64,000 bases of DNA from Muscardinus avellanarius (taxonomy: Eukaryota > Chordata > Mammalia > Rodentia > Gliridae), in assembly GCA_963383645.1 (NCBI GenBank), contig OY726559.1, positions 118,443,405-118,507,404 on the forward strand, in the 5' to 3' direction. Of this stretch, positions 10,407-21,829 are shown piece after piece; position 1 is the first letter of the stretch; the number at the start of each line of letters is the position of its first letter. Made by a program: the position numbers and the translations under genes. Under the pieces are notes generated by a model that saw only the letters and a program-made list of their open reading frames with translations, searched no databases and had not been told where the DNA came from.

Positions 10407-10758
10407 GAGCCAAGCGTGCTGGCACACGCTTGTAATCCCAGCATTCCAGAGGCTGAGACCAGAGGATTGCGGTTCGAGGCCAGCCTCAGCTACTCCTTAG
10501 TGAGGCCCTTTGCAACTCAGTAAGACCCTGTTTCAAATAAAGAATAAAAAATAGCTGGGCATGGTGGCGCACGCTTGTAATCCCAGCTCTTGGGAGGCTA
10601 AGACAGGAGGATCGCACAGGTTCAAAGCCAGTCTTAGCTACTTAGTGAAGCCCTCCACAATTTAGTGAGACCCTGTTTCATAATAAAGGACAAAATAGGT
10701 CTGGGAGTGTAGCCCAGAGGTAGAATGCCCCTGGGTTCCAGCCCCAGTACCCCCCCAC
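10407..10758 (+). mobile_element. Two plus-oriented B1-dID SINEs
   Basis: Elements at 10407-10550 (no ID tail) and 10555-10758, the second ending CCAGTACCCCCCC. Confidence 0.8.
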
Positions 10759-10769
10759 ACACAACTATC

Positions 10770-11190
10770 CAACAGAAATGTATACATTCAGTATGCCTTC
10801 TCAGGGGAGAGGTTAGGGCTGGAGATGAAGATTTAGCAATCATCTAAGCTGAGGCAATTACTAAAGCCATGAAAGCAAACAATGTCTTTATATGAAAGAA
10901 TATAGTTAGAAAAAAGGTGAAGGCCTGAGCCTAAGGGGACACCCACACTCTGGAGTAGGTGGCAGTGGTGGCAGTAAGAGACCTAGAAGTTGCTGCCAGT
11001 TGGGTAAGAGGAGATGAGGCTGGAGTGCAGTCACGGGATGCAGGGGAGGCAGCATCAGGTGTCAAAGGAGCCGCAGGGCGTGAAGCGCGGAACCTCCGCG
11101 AGGGTCTAGCTGTTTCTTAGGTGCAAGCTACATAATACTGGGGCAGTGGAATCATTAGGGACTTTGGAAGGTCCAACCAAGAGAAAGCGG
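10770..11190. other. Unique or very old intergenic sequence
   Basis: No recent SINE and no recognisable exon. Some phrases look like an ancient repeat, but I cannot name a family. Confidence 0.4.
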
Positions 11191-11370
11191 TAGAGCCACT
11201 GTGGTGGCGCACACCTGTAATGCCAGCTTCTGGGGACGCTGAGGCAAGAGGGTCTCAAGTTCAAGGCCAGCCCGGGCAACTGTCTCAGAACAAAAACAAG
11301 CAAAAAGGCTGGGTATCCAGCTCAGTGGCAGATGGCTTGCCTCCAGTATGCAAGGCCCAGGGTTAAATCC
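11190..11370 (+). mobile_element. Older B1 plus full-length ID element
   Basis: A diverged B1 is followed by an ID that keeps its tRNA-like middle (CTCAGTGGCAGATGGCTTGC, then CAAGGCCCAGGGTTAAATCC). The abundant tails in this window lack that middle, so this looks like the ancestral arrangement. Confidence 0.7.
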
Positions 11371-11381
11371 CTTGGGCTAGC

Positions 11382-11815
11382 TGGGTGTGGTGGCCCAGGC
11401 CTGGAATCCTAGTACTTGGGAGGCTGAAGATTGAAGGTTCAAAGTCAGCCTCAGCAGCCAGGCATGGTGGCACATGTTTGTAATCCCAGCATTCGGGAGG
11501 CTGAGACAGGAGGATTGTGCAGGTTCGAAGCTGGCCTTGGCTACTTATGTCTTCTGCAACTCAGTGAGACCCTGTTTCAAAATAAAGAATAAAAAATAGG
11601 GCTGGCGGTGTCTCTCGGAGGTAGAATGCCCCTGAGTTCCATCCCCAGTACCGCAAAAAGCAAAAACAAAATCAAAGTCAGTCTCAGCAATTTATCAAGG
11701 TTCTCAGCAACTTAGACCCTGCTTCAAAATTAAAAAAATAAATAAATAAAATAAAATAGGGCTGGGGTGTAGCTCAGAGTTAGAATGCCCCTGGGTTCAA
11801 TCCCAGTACCACAAA
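11382..11815 (+). mobile_element. Plus-oriented SINEs, one inserted in another
   Basis: A host (11382-11455, resuming about 11665-11815) is split by a full type-A element (11458-11660). AGTCAGCCTCAGCA and AGTCAGTCTCAGCA flank it as target duplication. Ends in (AATC)n (11816-11840). Confidence 0.75.
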
Positions 11816-11871
11816 ATCAATCAATCAATCAATCAATCAATGCCTGTACTGTCAAAAAAGGAATTATGGAA

Positions 11872-11945
11872 AGGGCTGGTAGATTGGCTCAGTGGTAGAA
11901 CACTTGCTTAGTATGTTCCAGACTCTGGAATTGACCCCCAGCACC
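11872..11945 (+). mobile_element. Stand-alone full-length ID element
   Basis: TTGGCTCAGTGGTAGAACAC (A box) and GGAATTGACCCCCAGCACC (B-box region) with the intact tRNA-like middle. This is a tRNA-Ala-derived ID SINE, not a functional tRNA. Confidence 0.75.
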
Positions 11946-11969
11946 AGGCTCAGAAGGGGGTGATAGGGC

Positions 11970-12165
11970 AGCTGGGGGGGGGGTGCACACCCGTAATCCC
12001 TAGAGTTGGGAGGCTGAGACAGGAGGATCACAGGCTTCCGCTGGCCTCAGAAACATAGCAAGACTCTCAGTGACCTAGCGAGACCGTTTTAAAAACAAAA
12101 AGTTTAAAGGGCTGGGGATGCCGCTCAGAGGTGGAATGACCTGGGTTCAATCCCCAGTATCCCTC
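11970..12165 (+). mobile_element. B1-dID SINE
   Basis: Plus-oriented older copy with a G-run near its start and an ID tail with TGGAATGACCTGGGTTC. Confidence 0.7.
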
Positions 12166-12169
12166 TCTC

Positions 12170-12930
12170 ACACACACATGAAGTCGCAAGGGAGCATGAT
12201 ACAGCGAAAGTTTCAGAAGGGAAAGGCAGTCAAAGGCAGAGCACAACTAGCGAGGCTTGCCTTCGAAAGGAGGTCATATTCTCTGAAATAAAGGGAGGCA
12301 ATTATTCACCAAGAACAGAGGACGGGAGAAATGGGGAAAGATGTCTGACCAGCTGTGAGAAAGATACGCAGTCAATAAGCCATGACTAAGATGACCGACT
12401 ATTCCGATTCACAACAAAGGGGAGAGGAAATCGTTTTGGTGGAAACTGGGACAAATCAGAAAGCGTAATACACACAGAAGAGTAGAAATAGATACATTCA
12501 CAGGCTTAATGTTTGCCTGCTGATAATACCGGCTAGCCTTCCTCAGCCCAGCATGCATCTAGCAGCCCCAGCTTTTTGAATGAGGATGAGGCCCAGCATT
12601 CGAGTGCCCCCCAAGGCTGATGATTCTAGGGCGCCCCTCCCTCTCAGCTCTGGTAACCAGGTGGCTCCTCTGCTCCTCCTCCAGCACAGCAGGTTGCACA
12701 TGCATTGCCCCTGAGCACCAGCAGCTCCCATCAGAAGGCCCAGAGCAGAAGAACCTGCTGGTCTGGGCCAGCTGGAAGATTCCCCAGGGGACAGACACAA
12801 AGGGAAAGCTGCTAGTCTCTAAGCCTGAGCAAGAAAAATAAATTCAACTCTGAACCCTGTAACTGTCCCAAGGGTGTTCCCTAGGAAAACAGTGGCAAGA
12901 GTCTCTTTACTTCTCTCATAGGATTTATTT
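12170..12930. other. Unique intergenic sequence downstream of CIART
   Basis: No SINE. Open frames on both strands at 12540-12840 show no known domain and no splice context, so I do not call a gene. Confidence 0.45.
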
Positions 12931-12934
12931 GTAC

Positions 12935-13262
12935 TTATTTGTGCTCCTGGGGATTGAACCCAGAGGCATTCTACCTCTGTGCTATACCCACAGTCCCCTA
13001 TTTTATATTTTATTTTGAAACAAAGCCTCACTAAGTGGATGAGGCTGGCTGTGAACCTGCAATCCTCCTGTCTCAGCTTCCCTAGTACTAGGATGACAGG
13101 CATGCACCACCGCGCCTGGCTTCTCACAGGATTTATATTGTCCCATCCAGACCCTAACATGGTGGAGCTCACAGACACCCCCATCTCGTCTTCTTTTCTT
13201 CAGATCAGATAATAAAAGTTGGGATTTGAAATGGAAAGGTTTTTTTCCCCAGTATTGGTTTG

Positions 13263-13346
<84 letters not shown>

Positions 13347-13800
13347 TCCACTACTGGGTATTGAATTCAGGGGCATTCAACTTCCAGGCTATACCACCAG
13401 TCCTATTTTTCTTTCTTCCTTCCTTCCTTCCTTCCTTCCTTCCTTCCTTCCTTCTTTCTTATTTATTTTGTGGTACTGGGTTTCCTGGAAGCCCTTCTAC
13501 CTCTGGGCTACACTCCCAGACCTATTTTATATTTTTATTTGAAAACAGGGTCTCCTAAGCCAGCGCGCGCAGCTGGCTTTGAACCTGCGCGATCCTCCTG
13601 TCTCCACCTCCCAAGCGCGGGGATTACAGGCATGTGCCACTATGCCCGGCTTATTCTTTATTTTAAAACAGAGTCTTGCTAAGTTGCAGAGGGCCTCACC
13701 AAGTACCTGAGTCTGGCCACGAACCTGCGATCCTCCTGCCTCTGCCTCTCAAGTACTGGGATTACAAGCGTGCGCCACCACGTCCAGCTGAGGCAGAAAG
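12935..13800 (-). mobile_element. Minus-oriented SINE block with two pyrimidine microsatellites
   Basis: Elements at 12935-13122, 13350-13405 (ID only), 13465-13652 (type C) and 13655-13790 are all minus. They flank (TTTC)n (13263-13349) and (TTCC)n (13415-13455). From here on, orientation is mostly minus, in contrast with 2.1-12.2 kb. Confidence 0.8.
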
Positions 13801-13824
13801 TTTTGATTTATCTCAATCAACAAA

Positions 13825-13960
13825 GTGTTTAGGTAAAAAAAAATCTTTAATCAGAAAGGACTTATCTTCCTTCAACACACACATTAAAAGTAAAAAATAT
13901 ATGTACATATAATTACACAGATTTGGATCACAGAGGAGAGCCGCGCGGTGTGGGCTGGGG
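13825..13960 (-). terminator. CIART: Possible CIART 3' UTR and poly(A) site
   Basis: Downstream of the CIART stop codon the minus strand carries the poly(A) variant ATTAAA (13846-13851). This would give a short 3' UTR of roughly 130 bases. No AATAAA was seen nearer. A longer UTR running into the SINEs at 13.6-13.8 kb cannot be excluded. Confidence 0.35.
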
Positions 13961-16900
13961 CTAGGGGTTGAGAAGGTGGGCCTTGGGGGCAGCGTGAGGA
14001 TGGCTTCTCGTCTGCTGCTCTGGGTGTCCCGTGGTCCTCTCTCTGGCCCTGCTAGGTATCCCAGGAGGGGACAGGTCTGATGCTACAGTTACTGGCAGAC
14101 TGTGGCAGCGAGGTCCCTCTCCCGCTAGTTTCTTAGGATCGCCAGGGGTGACGGCAGTGGCTGTAGGAGGTGGGACCGGAGTGGCTGGCGCAGAGCGCAG
14201 GAGGGGCTGTGCTCCGTGCTGGAGGAAGAGGATGACACCTATGCTGGTGCCCGTGCCCAGAGGATCATGGCTAACGGAGACGCCCCCTGGGGAGCCCAGA
14301 GGGGGGTTACAGATCGGGGCGGTGTGGATCCAGGTGAGGTTCATGGCTGGCCATTCTGTGAGGTCCCAGGACTGCTTTGGTTTCCAAACTAAATGTCCCA
14401 GCTGTGCCTGGCCCATGGCGTCCACAGGAGGTGCAGGAGAGGAAGCTGCTGAGTCACTGTGGTGGCTTGGGAAATCCTAGGGAAGAGAAGGAATGAGAAA
14501 AAGAACCGGAGATAGCTTTCAAATTAACGCCACCTGGATGCTTAAACCTTTGCTTCCCTAGGGACTGCGTTAGCAGTGCAAATATATCTTGTTTTGTGCA
14601 ATAGGTTTTTTTTTTTTTTTTTTTTTTAGTGGTGGTACTGGGGTTCCTGGAAGCCCTTTCACCTCTGGGCCACACTCCCAGACCTACTTTTTATACTTTT
14701 TTTAAATTTGGAAACAGGGTCTCTTAAGCCAGCACTTCAAACCTATGCGATCCTCCTGTCTCCGCCTCCCAAGCGCAGGGATTACAAGCGTGCGCCACCA
14801 CGCCCGGCAATAGGTATGTTTTTGCAAGGTCATGATTAAGAAATAGTCCTCTATGTCCTATAGTTGCCACTATTTGTAAAATAATTCCTTTTAGAATTTA
14901 TTTAGAAAAATTGGTTGTTTTGCTTTGTTTTGCGGTACTGGGGATGGAACCCAAGGTTATTCTACCTCTGAGCTACACCCCCAGCCCTATTTTTTATTCT
15001 TTCTTTCTTTTGTGGTACTGGGGGTGGAACCCAGGGGCTTTCTACTTCCGTGTTACACTCCCAGACCTATTTTATAATTTATTTGGAAACAGGGTCTCAC
15101 TAAGTTGCTGAGAGCCTCACTCAGTAGCTGAGGCTGGCTTCGAACCTGCGCAATCCTCCTGTCTCAGCCTCCCAAGCGCTGGGATTACAAGCATGTGCCA
15201 CCACGCCCGGCTTTTATTCTTTATTTAAAAACAGGATCTAAGTTGTGGAGGGCCTCACTAAGCAGCTGAGGCTGCCCACATACTCTCAATCCTCCTGTCT
15301 CTGCCTCCCAAGTACTGGGATTACAAGGGTGCACACCACCAAGGCCTGGTTTTAAGTCCTGAGAATCAAATCTAGGGCCTATCACATGCTAGGCCTGCAT
15401 TCTACCAATAAGCTACCCGCCTAGCCAGCCCTTTTATTTTTATTTTTTGTGGTACTAGGTATTGAATTCAGGGGCAGTCTATCTCTGAGCCACACACCCC
15501 CAGTCTGATATGTTTATTTACTTATTTATTTTACTTATTCTATTTATTTTTGCAGTACTGGGGATGGAACCCAGGGGCATTCTATCTCCGAGCTACATCC
15601 CACAGCCCTACTTTTTTATTTTTTAATTTGAAACGGTCTCACTAAGTTGAGGAGGCCCATTATGTAGCTAAGACTGGCTGCAAACCTGAGATCCTCCTGT
15701 CTCAACCTCCCAAGTACCGGGATTAAAAGCATGTGCCACCACACCTGGCTTTATTTTTTGTTTTGAAACAGGACTCCCTAAGTTGCTAAGGGCATTCCTA
15801 AATTGCTGAGGCGTTTTTTGTTTGTTTTTGTTTTTTGTGGGTCTGGGGATGGAACCCAGGGGCATTTGACCTCAGAGCTATACCCCCTGCCCTGTTATTT
15901 TATTCTTTATTTTGAAACGGTCTCACTAAGTTGTGGGGGGGGGGCTCACTAAGTAGCTGAGGCTGTTCTCGAACCGAGATCCTCCCATCTCAGCCTCCCA
16001 AATGCTGGGATTACAGGTGTGCACCACCACACAGGCCTGAGGCTGGTTTTGAACCTATAATCCTCTTGACTCAGCTCCCTAGTACTGAGTTTACAGGTGT
16101 ATGCCACCACACCCAGCAAGAAAAATGTATTTTTACCTGGATTCATAATTTCCCAATTTCTATATTTATTTTCTGGTACTGGGGATCAAACCCAGGATAC
16201 TCTACTACTGAGCTATAGCCTTTTATTTTTTGAGACAGTTGCCTAGGCTGGCCTTGAACCTGGCTTTTTTTTTTTTCTCCAGTACTGGGGATGGGACCCA
16301 GGGGCATTCTACCTCCACACTACACACCCAGCCCTATTTTTTATTCTTTATTTTGAAACAGGGTCTCACTGAGTTGCAAAGGGCCTCGCTAAGTAGATGA
16401 GGCTGTTCACGAACCGTGATCCTCCTGTCTCAGCCTCCCAAATGCTGGGATTACAAGCATGCACCACCATGCCCAGCTCTTTTTATTTTTGAGACAAGCT
16501 CTCACTAAGTTTCAGAGGGCCTTGCTAAGCTGCGGAGGCTGGCTGTGAACTTGCAATCCTCCTGTCTCATCCTCCGACGTATGGAATTCAGATGTGCACC
16601 ACTACATCTGGCTCCTGGCTACTTATTTTTAATCAGTTATTTTCACAGCATTAATAACCATGGTCAACTAAGCACAAGGATAGGAGCTGGACGTGGTGGT
16701 GCACACTTGTAATCCCAGTTCTTGGGAGGCTGAGACAGGAGGGTCAGGGTTTCACAACCAGCATCAGCTACTTAGGCCCTCCTCAACTTAGTGAGACCCT
16801 GTTTCAAAATACGGAATAAAAAATGGGGATGAGAGTGTAGCTTGGCGGTAGAATGCCCCTGGGTTCCATCCCCAGTACCACCAACAAATAAACAAACAAA

Positions 16901-17954
16901 TAAATAACAAGGACAGGCCTTTATCTAGGCCACTCCCCCCTCCTATTACTCCAATGCCCTCTAAATACCCTATTCTTTGAGGGCACAGAAAATAGGTCGC
17001 TTCCATACCGGGTCTAAGAATCTATCCAACACTCTTCCCTATGGCATCCCCTTGAGTACCCTCTTCCCATGCCTGGTGCTATAACTCTTATGACTAGTCC
17101 TTGACTAGTCATAGTCATAGTGAAGACTTAGAGGTTTCCACAGAGTTTGGTACAAGTACATTTGGACTGGGTTCAGAAGAGGGAGAGCGGAGGAAGATTT
17201 TTACGGGCAGCAAGGAAGAAGAGCTTTGCAGAGAGAAGCTGAGGCATCTTTCTACATGAATCATTCGGCCAGGTAAAAATTCTTCTGTATCTATTCAGAA
17301 AACAGAGAAACTACAATGTGAGAGATAGGATTAAACTTTATGGAGTTCTGGCCAATGATTCTCACAAAACTGAACAATATATCTAGCAATCAAGACAATG
17401 CAGGATATTCAGGCATTTCCTTCCTTGAAAGGGAACTGAAAAAAAGATCCAGAAAAAAACGAGGTTGGAGAGTCTACTTCTGCGTGGACAGTTCATTTTC
17501 TTGATTACTCTCTCACCCCTTCCTCAGTTTTTGTTTTTGTTTTGTTTTGATGCTAGGGATTGAACCCAGGGGTGTTTTACCTGTGAGCTCCACCCCATCC
17601 CTATTTTATTTCTTCTTCTTCTTTCTTCTTTTGGTGGTACTGGGGTTCCTAGAAGCCCTTCTACCTCTGGGCTACACTCCCAGACCTATTTTTTTATTTT
17701 TGGAAACAGGGTCTCTTACGCCAGTGCGACTGACTTCGAACCTGCGCGATCCTCCTGTCTCCGCCTCCCAAGCGTGGGGATTACAAGCGTGTGCCACCAT
17801 GCCTGGCTATTCTTATTTTGAAACAGGGTCTTGCTAGGTGGATGAAGTCTCACTGTTGGCTGAGGCTGCCCCTGAACCTGCAATCCTCCCATCTCAGCCT
17901 CCCAAGTACTGGATTACAAGAATGTGCCACCACGGCTGGCTTCTTCCTCAGGTT

Positions 17955-17993
<39 letters not shown>

Positions 17994-19765
17994 TATGCGG
18001 GTCTGGAGATGGAACCCAGGGGCATTCAACCTCTGAGCTACACCTCCAGCCCTATTTTTTATTCTTTATTTTGAAACCGTGTCTCACTGAGTTGCAGAGG
18101 CCTCACTAAGTAGCTTAGGCTGTCCACGAACCGCGATCCTCCGGTCTCAGCCTCCTGAATGCTGGGATTACAAGCATGCACCACCATGCCTGGCTCTTCC
18201 TCAGGTTTTAAAGCTCTTACCTTGGTCTGCTGATGCCCGCTTCCACGCAGTGTTGACTTCTGGGCAGCTATATGAGGAAACCACGTCTTTAACATCCCTT
18301 CTACCTGTAGCAGGGTTCCTAGATAACGCTCCCTGTGAGAAGAACATTGAAAGAAAAGCAACATTAAGTGTGAAAAATGAAACAAGACAGGTCTAGAGAG
18401 ATCTTTTTATGAGGAACCAAGGAAAGAACCAAAGAGCTTACCCCATCTGAGGCTTCTGCAAAACACCTACGATACGCTGGATCCTGTCCATTGCCACACT
18501 CTGCTGGAAACTGCTCAATCCTGGGGGCCAAAGAAGATTAAAGGCTGAATGTAGTTAGGTAAAAGGACAGTGGATCTGCCTAAAGAAATTAAGTTACAAG
18601 CCGGGCGTGGCCGCACACGCTTGTAATCCCAGCAGTTGGGAGGCCAAGACAGGAGGATCGTGGTTCACGGACAGCCTCAGCTATTTAGTGAGGCTGTTTG
18701 CTACTCAGACCCTGTTTCAAAATAAAGAATAAAAAATAGGGCTGGGGGTGTAGCTCAGAAGAAGAATGCCCCTGGGTTCCATCCCCAGACACACAAAAAA
18801 ATTAAGTTGCAGATGCAAAAAAGGAATAATCTAGGCACCAAATAGTCTTAAGAGACATACACATCTGAGAAAGAGAGAGAGAGATGGGGAGGAAACAGAC
18901 ACAGAGGTAAAAACCTAGCACAAGCCGGGCGTGGAGGCGCACCCTTGTAATCCCAGCATTCAGGAGGCTGAGACCTGGAGGATTTCGGTTCGCGGACAGC
19001 CTCAGCTACTTAGTAAGGCCCTCTGCAACTCAGTGAGACCCGGTTTCAAAATAAAGAATAAGAAATAGGGCAGGGGGTGTAGCTCAGAGGTCAAATGCCC
19101 CTGGGTTCCAGACCCCCCCCAAAAAAAACCTAGAACAAAATAATGCAATTAATCAGATTATTACCTCTCTCAAAACGACCCATCTTCAGCCCATTCAGTA
19201 GGTCTGTGAGGGGGCGGATGAATCCTCGGAGCTCTTTACACTGTAGAAACACAGGACAGAGGCTATGAAAGACCAAGAACTGCCCAGCTCAGTTGTAATT
19301 CTTTCTCTGCCTCCAAATCTAGCTCCTTTCCCCTGAAGGGCCGTCTCAGCCTGCTGGGTGTTTTAGCAGGAGTGCCTCCTTTCTCCTGCTTCCTCTCACC
19401 TTCTGAGCAAAGAGCAGGTCTCCTGCGCTGGTACAACCTTGGATGTTTAGACAGGTCTCCAGTTCCCCAGTTCTAGATCTCTTCATCCCAGATCCTGCCA
19501 CAGATGAAGTGACGCCTCGCTGTTCCGGGTAAGACGCTCTGTGTTGGTTCCCGGAAACCTTGGTTCGATGCCTGATGCGAATAGGACCCAGGCTAGGCTG
19601 GGACCCTCTCCTCTGCCCAACAGTGTTTGGCCTGGGCCCATGGGCCCCCTTGTCCTCCCTCTCGCTATCAGAGGGGAAGCCAAAGTCACTGTTCACAGGG
19701 GAGGTGGAGAAAGAGGGAGAGAGAGAGTAGGAGGAATAAGATGACACGCTAGATGGAGAATCCAT
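13961..19765 (-). CDS. CIART: CIART (Chrono), circadian-associated repressor of transcription
   Basis: CIART is a nuclear repressor in the mammalian clock that binds BMAL1 and blocks CLOCK-BMAL1 activation. Five coding exons were assembled on the minus strand: 19400-19765 (122 codons, starts MDSPSSVSSYSSYSLSPSF), 19165-19240, 18442-18520, 18221-18332 and 13961-14476 with the stop. All phases fit and every junction is GT-AG. The 382 aa product is close to human CIART (385 aa). Residues 1-60 are Ser-rich and low complexity. The central part (CKELRGFIRPLTDLLNGLKM, then VEGMLKTWFPHIAAQK) is the conserved helical region from exons 2-4. The C-terminus is Pro-rich and disordered, ending AHLLNP. The start is the first Met of the conserved N-terminus. 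Intron 4 (3.7 kb) is filled with SINEs. No disruption was seen. Confidence 0.97.
14605..14818 (-). mobile_element. Type-C SINE in CIART intron 4 with target duplication
   Basis: A near-consensus minus element between GCAATAGGT (about 14597-14605) and GCAATAGGT (14807-14815). Intact flanks and few changes suggest a recent insertion. Confidence 0.85.
14925..16615 (-). mobile_element. CIART intron 4 SINE block
   Basis: About nine minus-oriented B1-dID elements or fragments in a row, among them 15010-15212 (type B), 15550-15752, 16280-16477 and 16485-16612. A reversed ID at 15355-15430 keeps the tRNA-like middle (CACATGCTAGGCCTGCATTC). Confidence 0.8.
16684..16893 (+). mobile_element. Plus-oriented type-A SINE in CIART intron 4
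   Basis: Full element from GAGCTGGACGTGGTGGTGC to CCCAGTACCACCAACAAATAA. It is one of the few copies antisense to CIART here. The following 16900-17530 is unique intron. Confidence 0.8.
17545..18200 (-). mobile_element. Minus SINE cluster abutting CIART exon 4
   Basis: ID tail (17545-17605), type C (17630-17808), B1 part (17815-17942), an (ATTT)n tract (17955-17995) and type D (17998-18194). TCTTCCTCAGGTTTTA before and after the last (17940-17955, 18196-18210) is its target duplication. It ends only about 10-25 bases from the exon 4 donor. Confidence 0.85.
18599..18795 (+). mobile_element. Type-A/D SINE in CIART intron 2
   Basis: A plus element between exons 2 and 3 flanked by AAATTAAGTT (18588-18597, 18798-18807). 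Its tail reads CCCAGACACACAAAAA. Confidence 0.8.
18922..19125 (+). mobile_element. Type-D SINE in CIART intron 2
   Basis: A plus element with ATAGGGCAGGGGGTGTAGCT and GGTCAAATGCCCCTGGG, flanked by AAACCTAG (18910-18917, 19126-19133). Confidence 0.8.
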
Positions 19766-19817
19766 AGGTCCAGAAGCAGGGGCTGGAGAGCAGCTCTGGA
19801 GCAGCCAAAAATCGGAA

Positions 19818-20347
19818 CCTGCAACTAGAGAGCAAAGCGAGGGAGTTGGAAATCAGAGTCTAAGAACGAGGAAGTGGGCTGGGAGGCTGGGGCGTACTGC
19901 GCGGACTAACACCTCTTTTTTTTTCCCCTCTCCATAAAGACAATAGAAAAAGTCATCTTCCCTACCCCCACCCATTAAAAAAAACTGGACTGCCTCTCTG
20001 GCCTCTGCAAAGCGGCTCTCGGTCTGACACAGCCTCCGTTCTTTCCTTCCCCAGGTTCAGAGTCAGTATCTGATTAGACATCTCCCCCTCCACCCGCTGC
20101 TCCCCAGCCGGCCTGAGCTCCCGACCTGAGGCTGCACCACTGGCGCTGGCGCACCTGAGCCCACGGAGCGGCCCCTGGGGAACCGCCCCCACGGGCTGTC
20201 ACGGCGGACTCCGGCGCCGGTCCCTCTCCGGTCGCGCCTGCCAGGTGATGCAATCCCCCTTTCCCCCCCGCACGCAGTCCCGCAAACCCACTCCCGGAGT
20301 CCAGTCCCCGCCACCGGCTCGCTCTGCGCCCTCCGGGTCTCCTTACC
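19818..20347 (-). other. CIART: CIART 5' untranslated intron (acceptor 19818/19824, donor 20347)
   Basis: Upstream of the CIART ATG, the minus strand has two nearby acceptors (CTCTCTAG ending at 19825, TTGCAG ending at 19819). Further upstream is a strong donor (CACAG then GTAAGG, last exon base 20347). This implies an untranslated first exon starting somewhere above 20347 inside the CpG island, spliced to the coding exon. The transcription start cannot be fixed by eye. The interval holds no SINE. Confidence 0.6.
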
Positions 20348-21260
20348 TGTGCCGATCGCTCCAGCCCGGGCTCGGTCTCCAGCTCCTCCTCGCTCGCCCC
20401 GCGTCTGATCTACCCACCTCCGCCTCTCTCGGTGGGTCCCGCCCCTTCCCCCTCCCAGACACGTGCGGCTCTGCACGTGCCTCCCCCTGCGTACACAGAC
20501 CTCGCGCCCTCATTGGTCGTCTAGCCGGCAACACGTGACTCCGGTTAGGGACATTCACAGCCTATTTGCTACAGCGCACAGGGGCTCGGCCAATAGAAAA
20601 TCAGCCCGGTGAGGATTGGCTGGAAGGGAAGCATTCCGTGCTCCGCCCCTACATGCGGCTCCGGGAGCGGACCCGGTGATGAAAAAAAGAGAGGCGGATG
20701 GAAAAAAGAGTAGAAAAGAAGGAAGGGGCGGAAAAGGGCGGGACCGTGGCCTTAAATAGGATGGTGATGCGCGGGAGACGCGGCGCTGCAGCGCTCCGGG
20801 GAGGCTGCACGTCTGAGGCGCGTGCCCCGAGCCGGCACGCCTGTCCCGCCCGGGCGCCTCCGCTCACGAGCGCAGCACGTGGAGCCCGCCGGCGGCTAGT
20901 GCCTGCAACGTGTGTGCGAGAATGGATGTGTGACACCGTGCATCCGGCCCACCGCGGCGGCCGGCCCTCGTGACGCCGTTCCCTTTCCACCCGCCCCTCC
21001 GCTAGCGCCTCCAAGTTGGGTGCCTCCTGCCCTGCTGGGCGAGGAGGGTGGGGACTGCGGCCGGGAACACCGCGTCCTCGCCCGGGCTCCCGCTGGGGCG
21101 GCTCCTCCGGCCCTCTCCTTACATAACCTGCCACGCACGTTACCAGCCCAGATGCCAGCCCGCCAAGACTCTAGAGGTCAACGCCGGGCTCGGCTGCTCC
21201 TGACTCTCCGGCCTCGGCTCTTCGGGTCCTGGGCGCTGCGCTCTCCGATTCTGAGCCCAG
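20080..21260 (-). promoter_or_regulatory. CIART: CIART CpG-island promoter with clock elements
   Basis: This long GC/CpG-rich island starts just 5' of the CIART coding exon. It contains canonical E-boxes (CACGTG) at 20460-20465, 20474-20479, 20532-20537 and 20876-20881; the first two are in tandem with an 8-nt spacer. A perfect D-box (TTACATAA) lies at 21119-21126 and an AGGTCA half-site at 21175-21180. Inverted CCAAT boxes occur near 20512 and 20590-20620. GC boxes and a TTAAATA element (20725-20758) could mark a second, divergent start. E-box plus D-box architecture fits CIART being a direct CLOCK-BMAL1 and DBP/NFIL3 target; binding is inferred, not shown. Confidence 0.85.
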
Positions 21261-21505
21261 AAATAGAATGGGGTAGATCCCTGATCTCCTTAGGTTGCGG
21301 CTTTGACCAGCTTCCGTTTCTTTATTTGTCCACTGGAGAAGATCCGAAAGACTGTAGCAGGAAAGGAGGCGAGTCCAGAATTTAGTCTCAAAAGTAACTG
21401 AGTCGTAACTATTCGCTGCTCCTCGCAGAATTGAAAAAGAACAAAGGAGAGAAGGGAACAGATCTCAGCGACCGCGAGCAGGTTGAAGCGATGCTACTGG
21501 AGAGA

Positions 21506-21520
21506 CCGCAAGGGGGCAGC
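21506..21520 (+). promoter_or_regulatory. CTCF-like motif
   Basis: CCGCAAGGGGGCAGC on the plus strand fits the CTCF core. It lies in unique sequence just outside the CIART promoter island and points towards C1orf54. Occupancy is not known. Confidence 0.55.
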
Positions 21521-21722
21521 TCAGTTCTGATTAGGGTCCCGAGGATCGAGACCCAAAAAAAGAAATCTCCCTGCCACAATGACTAAATGCAAAAGGCAAA
21601 TTGTTGGTCAGGGGTATAGGTAGTCAGGAGAAGGTGTGAATATTTGAAATCTGTTCTAATCCTTAATATTTTATATATGTTTAACAATGTATTTTGCAAG
21701 AAGAAATGGTTTCAAAATATAT

Positions 21723-21829
21723 TTCAACCCTGCTTCCCCCAAAACAATGTCTCAACACTATATCTAATAATATAAAACAATATAAGTGAAGGGAATTACA
21801 GGTTCTGAATGAACTTGTCATCTGTGGTT
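21723..21829 (+). repeat. Duplicated segment, copy 1
   Basis: About 107 bases starting TTCAACCCTGCTTCCCCC that recur at 24029-24134 at roughly 85 percent identity by eye. It is not a SINE. Confidence 0.75.

Noticed and set aside
11872..11945. tRNA-like A and B boxes suggesting a tRNA gene
   Set aside because: It lacks a foldable cloverleaf with anticodon arm and is flanked by SINE context; it is an ID retroposon.
12540..12841. Overlapping 70-85 codon frames in unique sequence
   Set aside because: No similarity to known proteins, no splice or promoter signals, opposite-strand frames equally open.
13219..13558. Open frames of about 110 codons made of FLSF and similar repeats
   Set aside because: They are translations of (TTTC)n and (TTCC)n microsatellites and SINE tails.
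20063..21385. Several 90-160 codon open frames in the CIART CpG island
   Set aside because: High GC removes stop codons on both strands. No conserved protein, and the CIART start is clearly at 19765.
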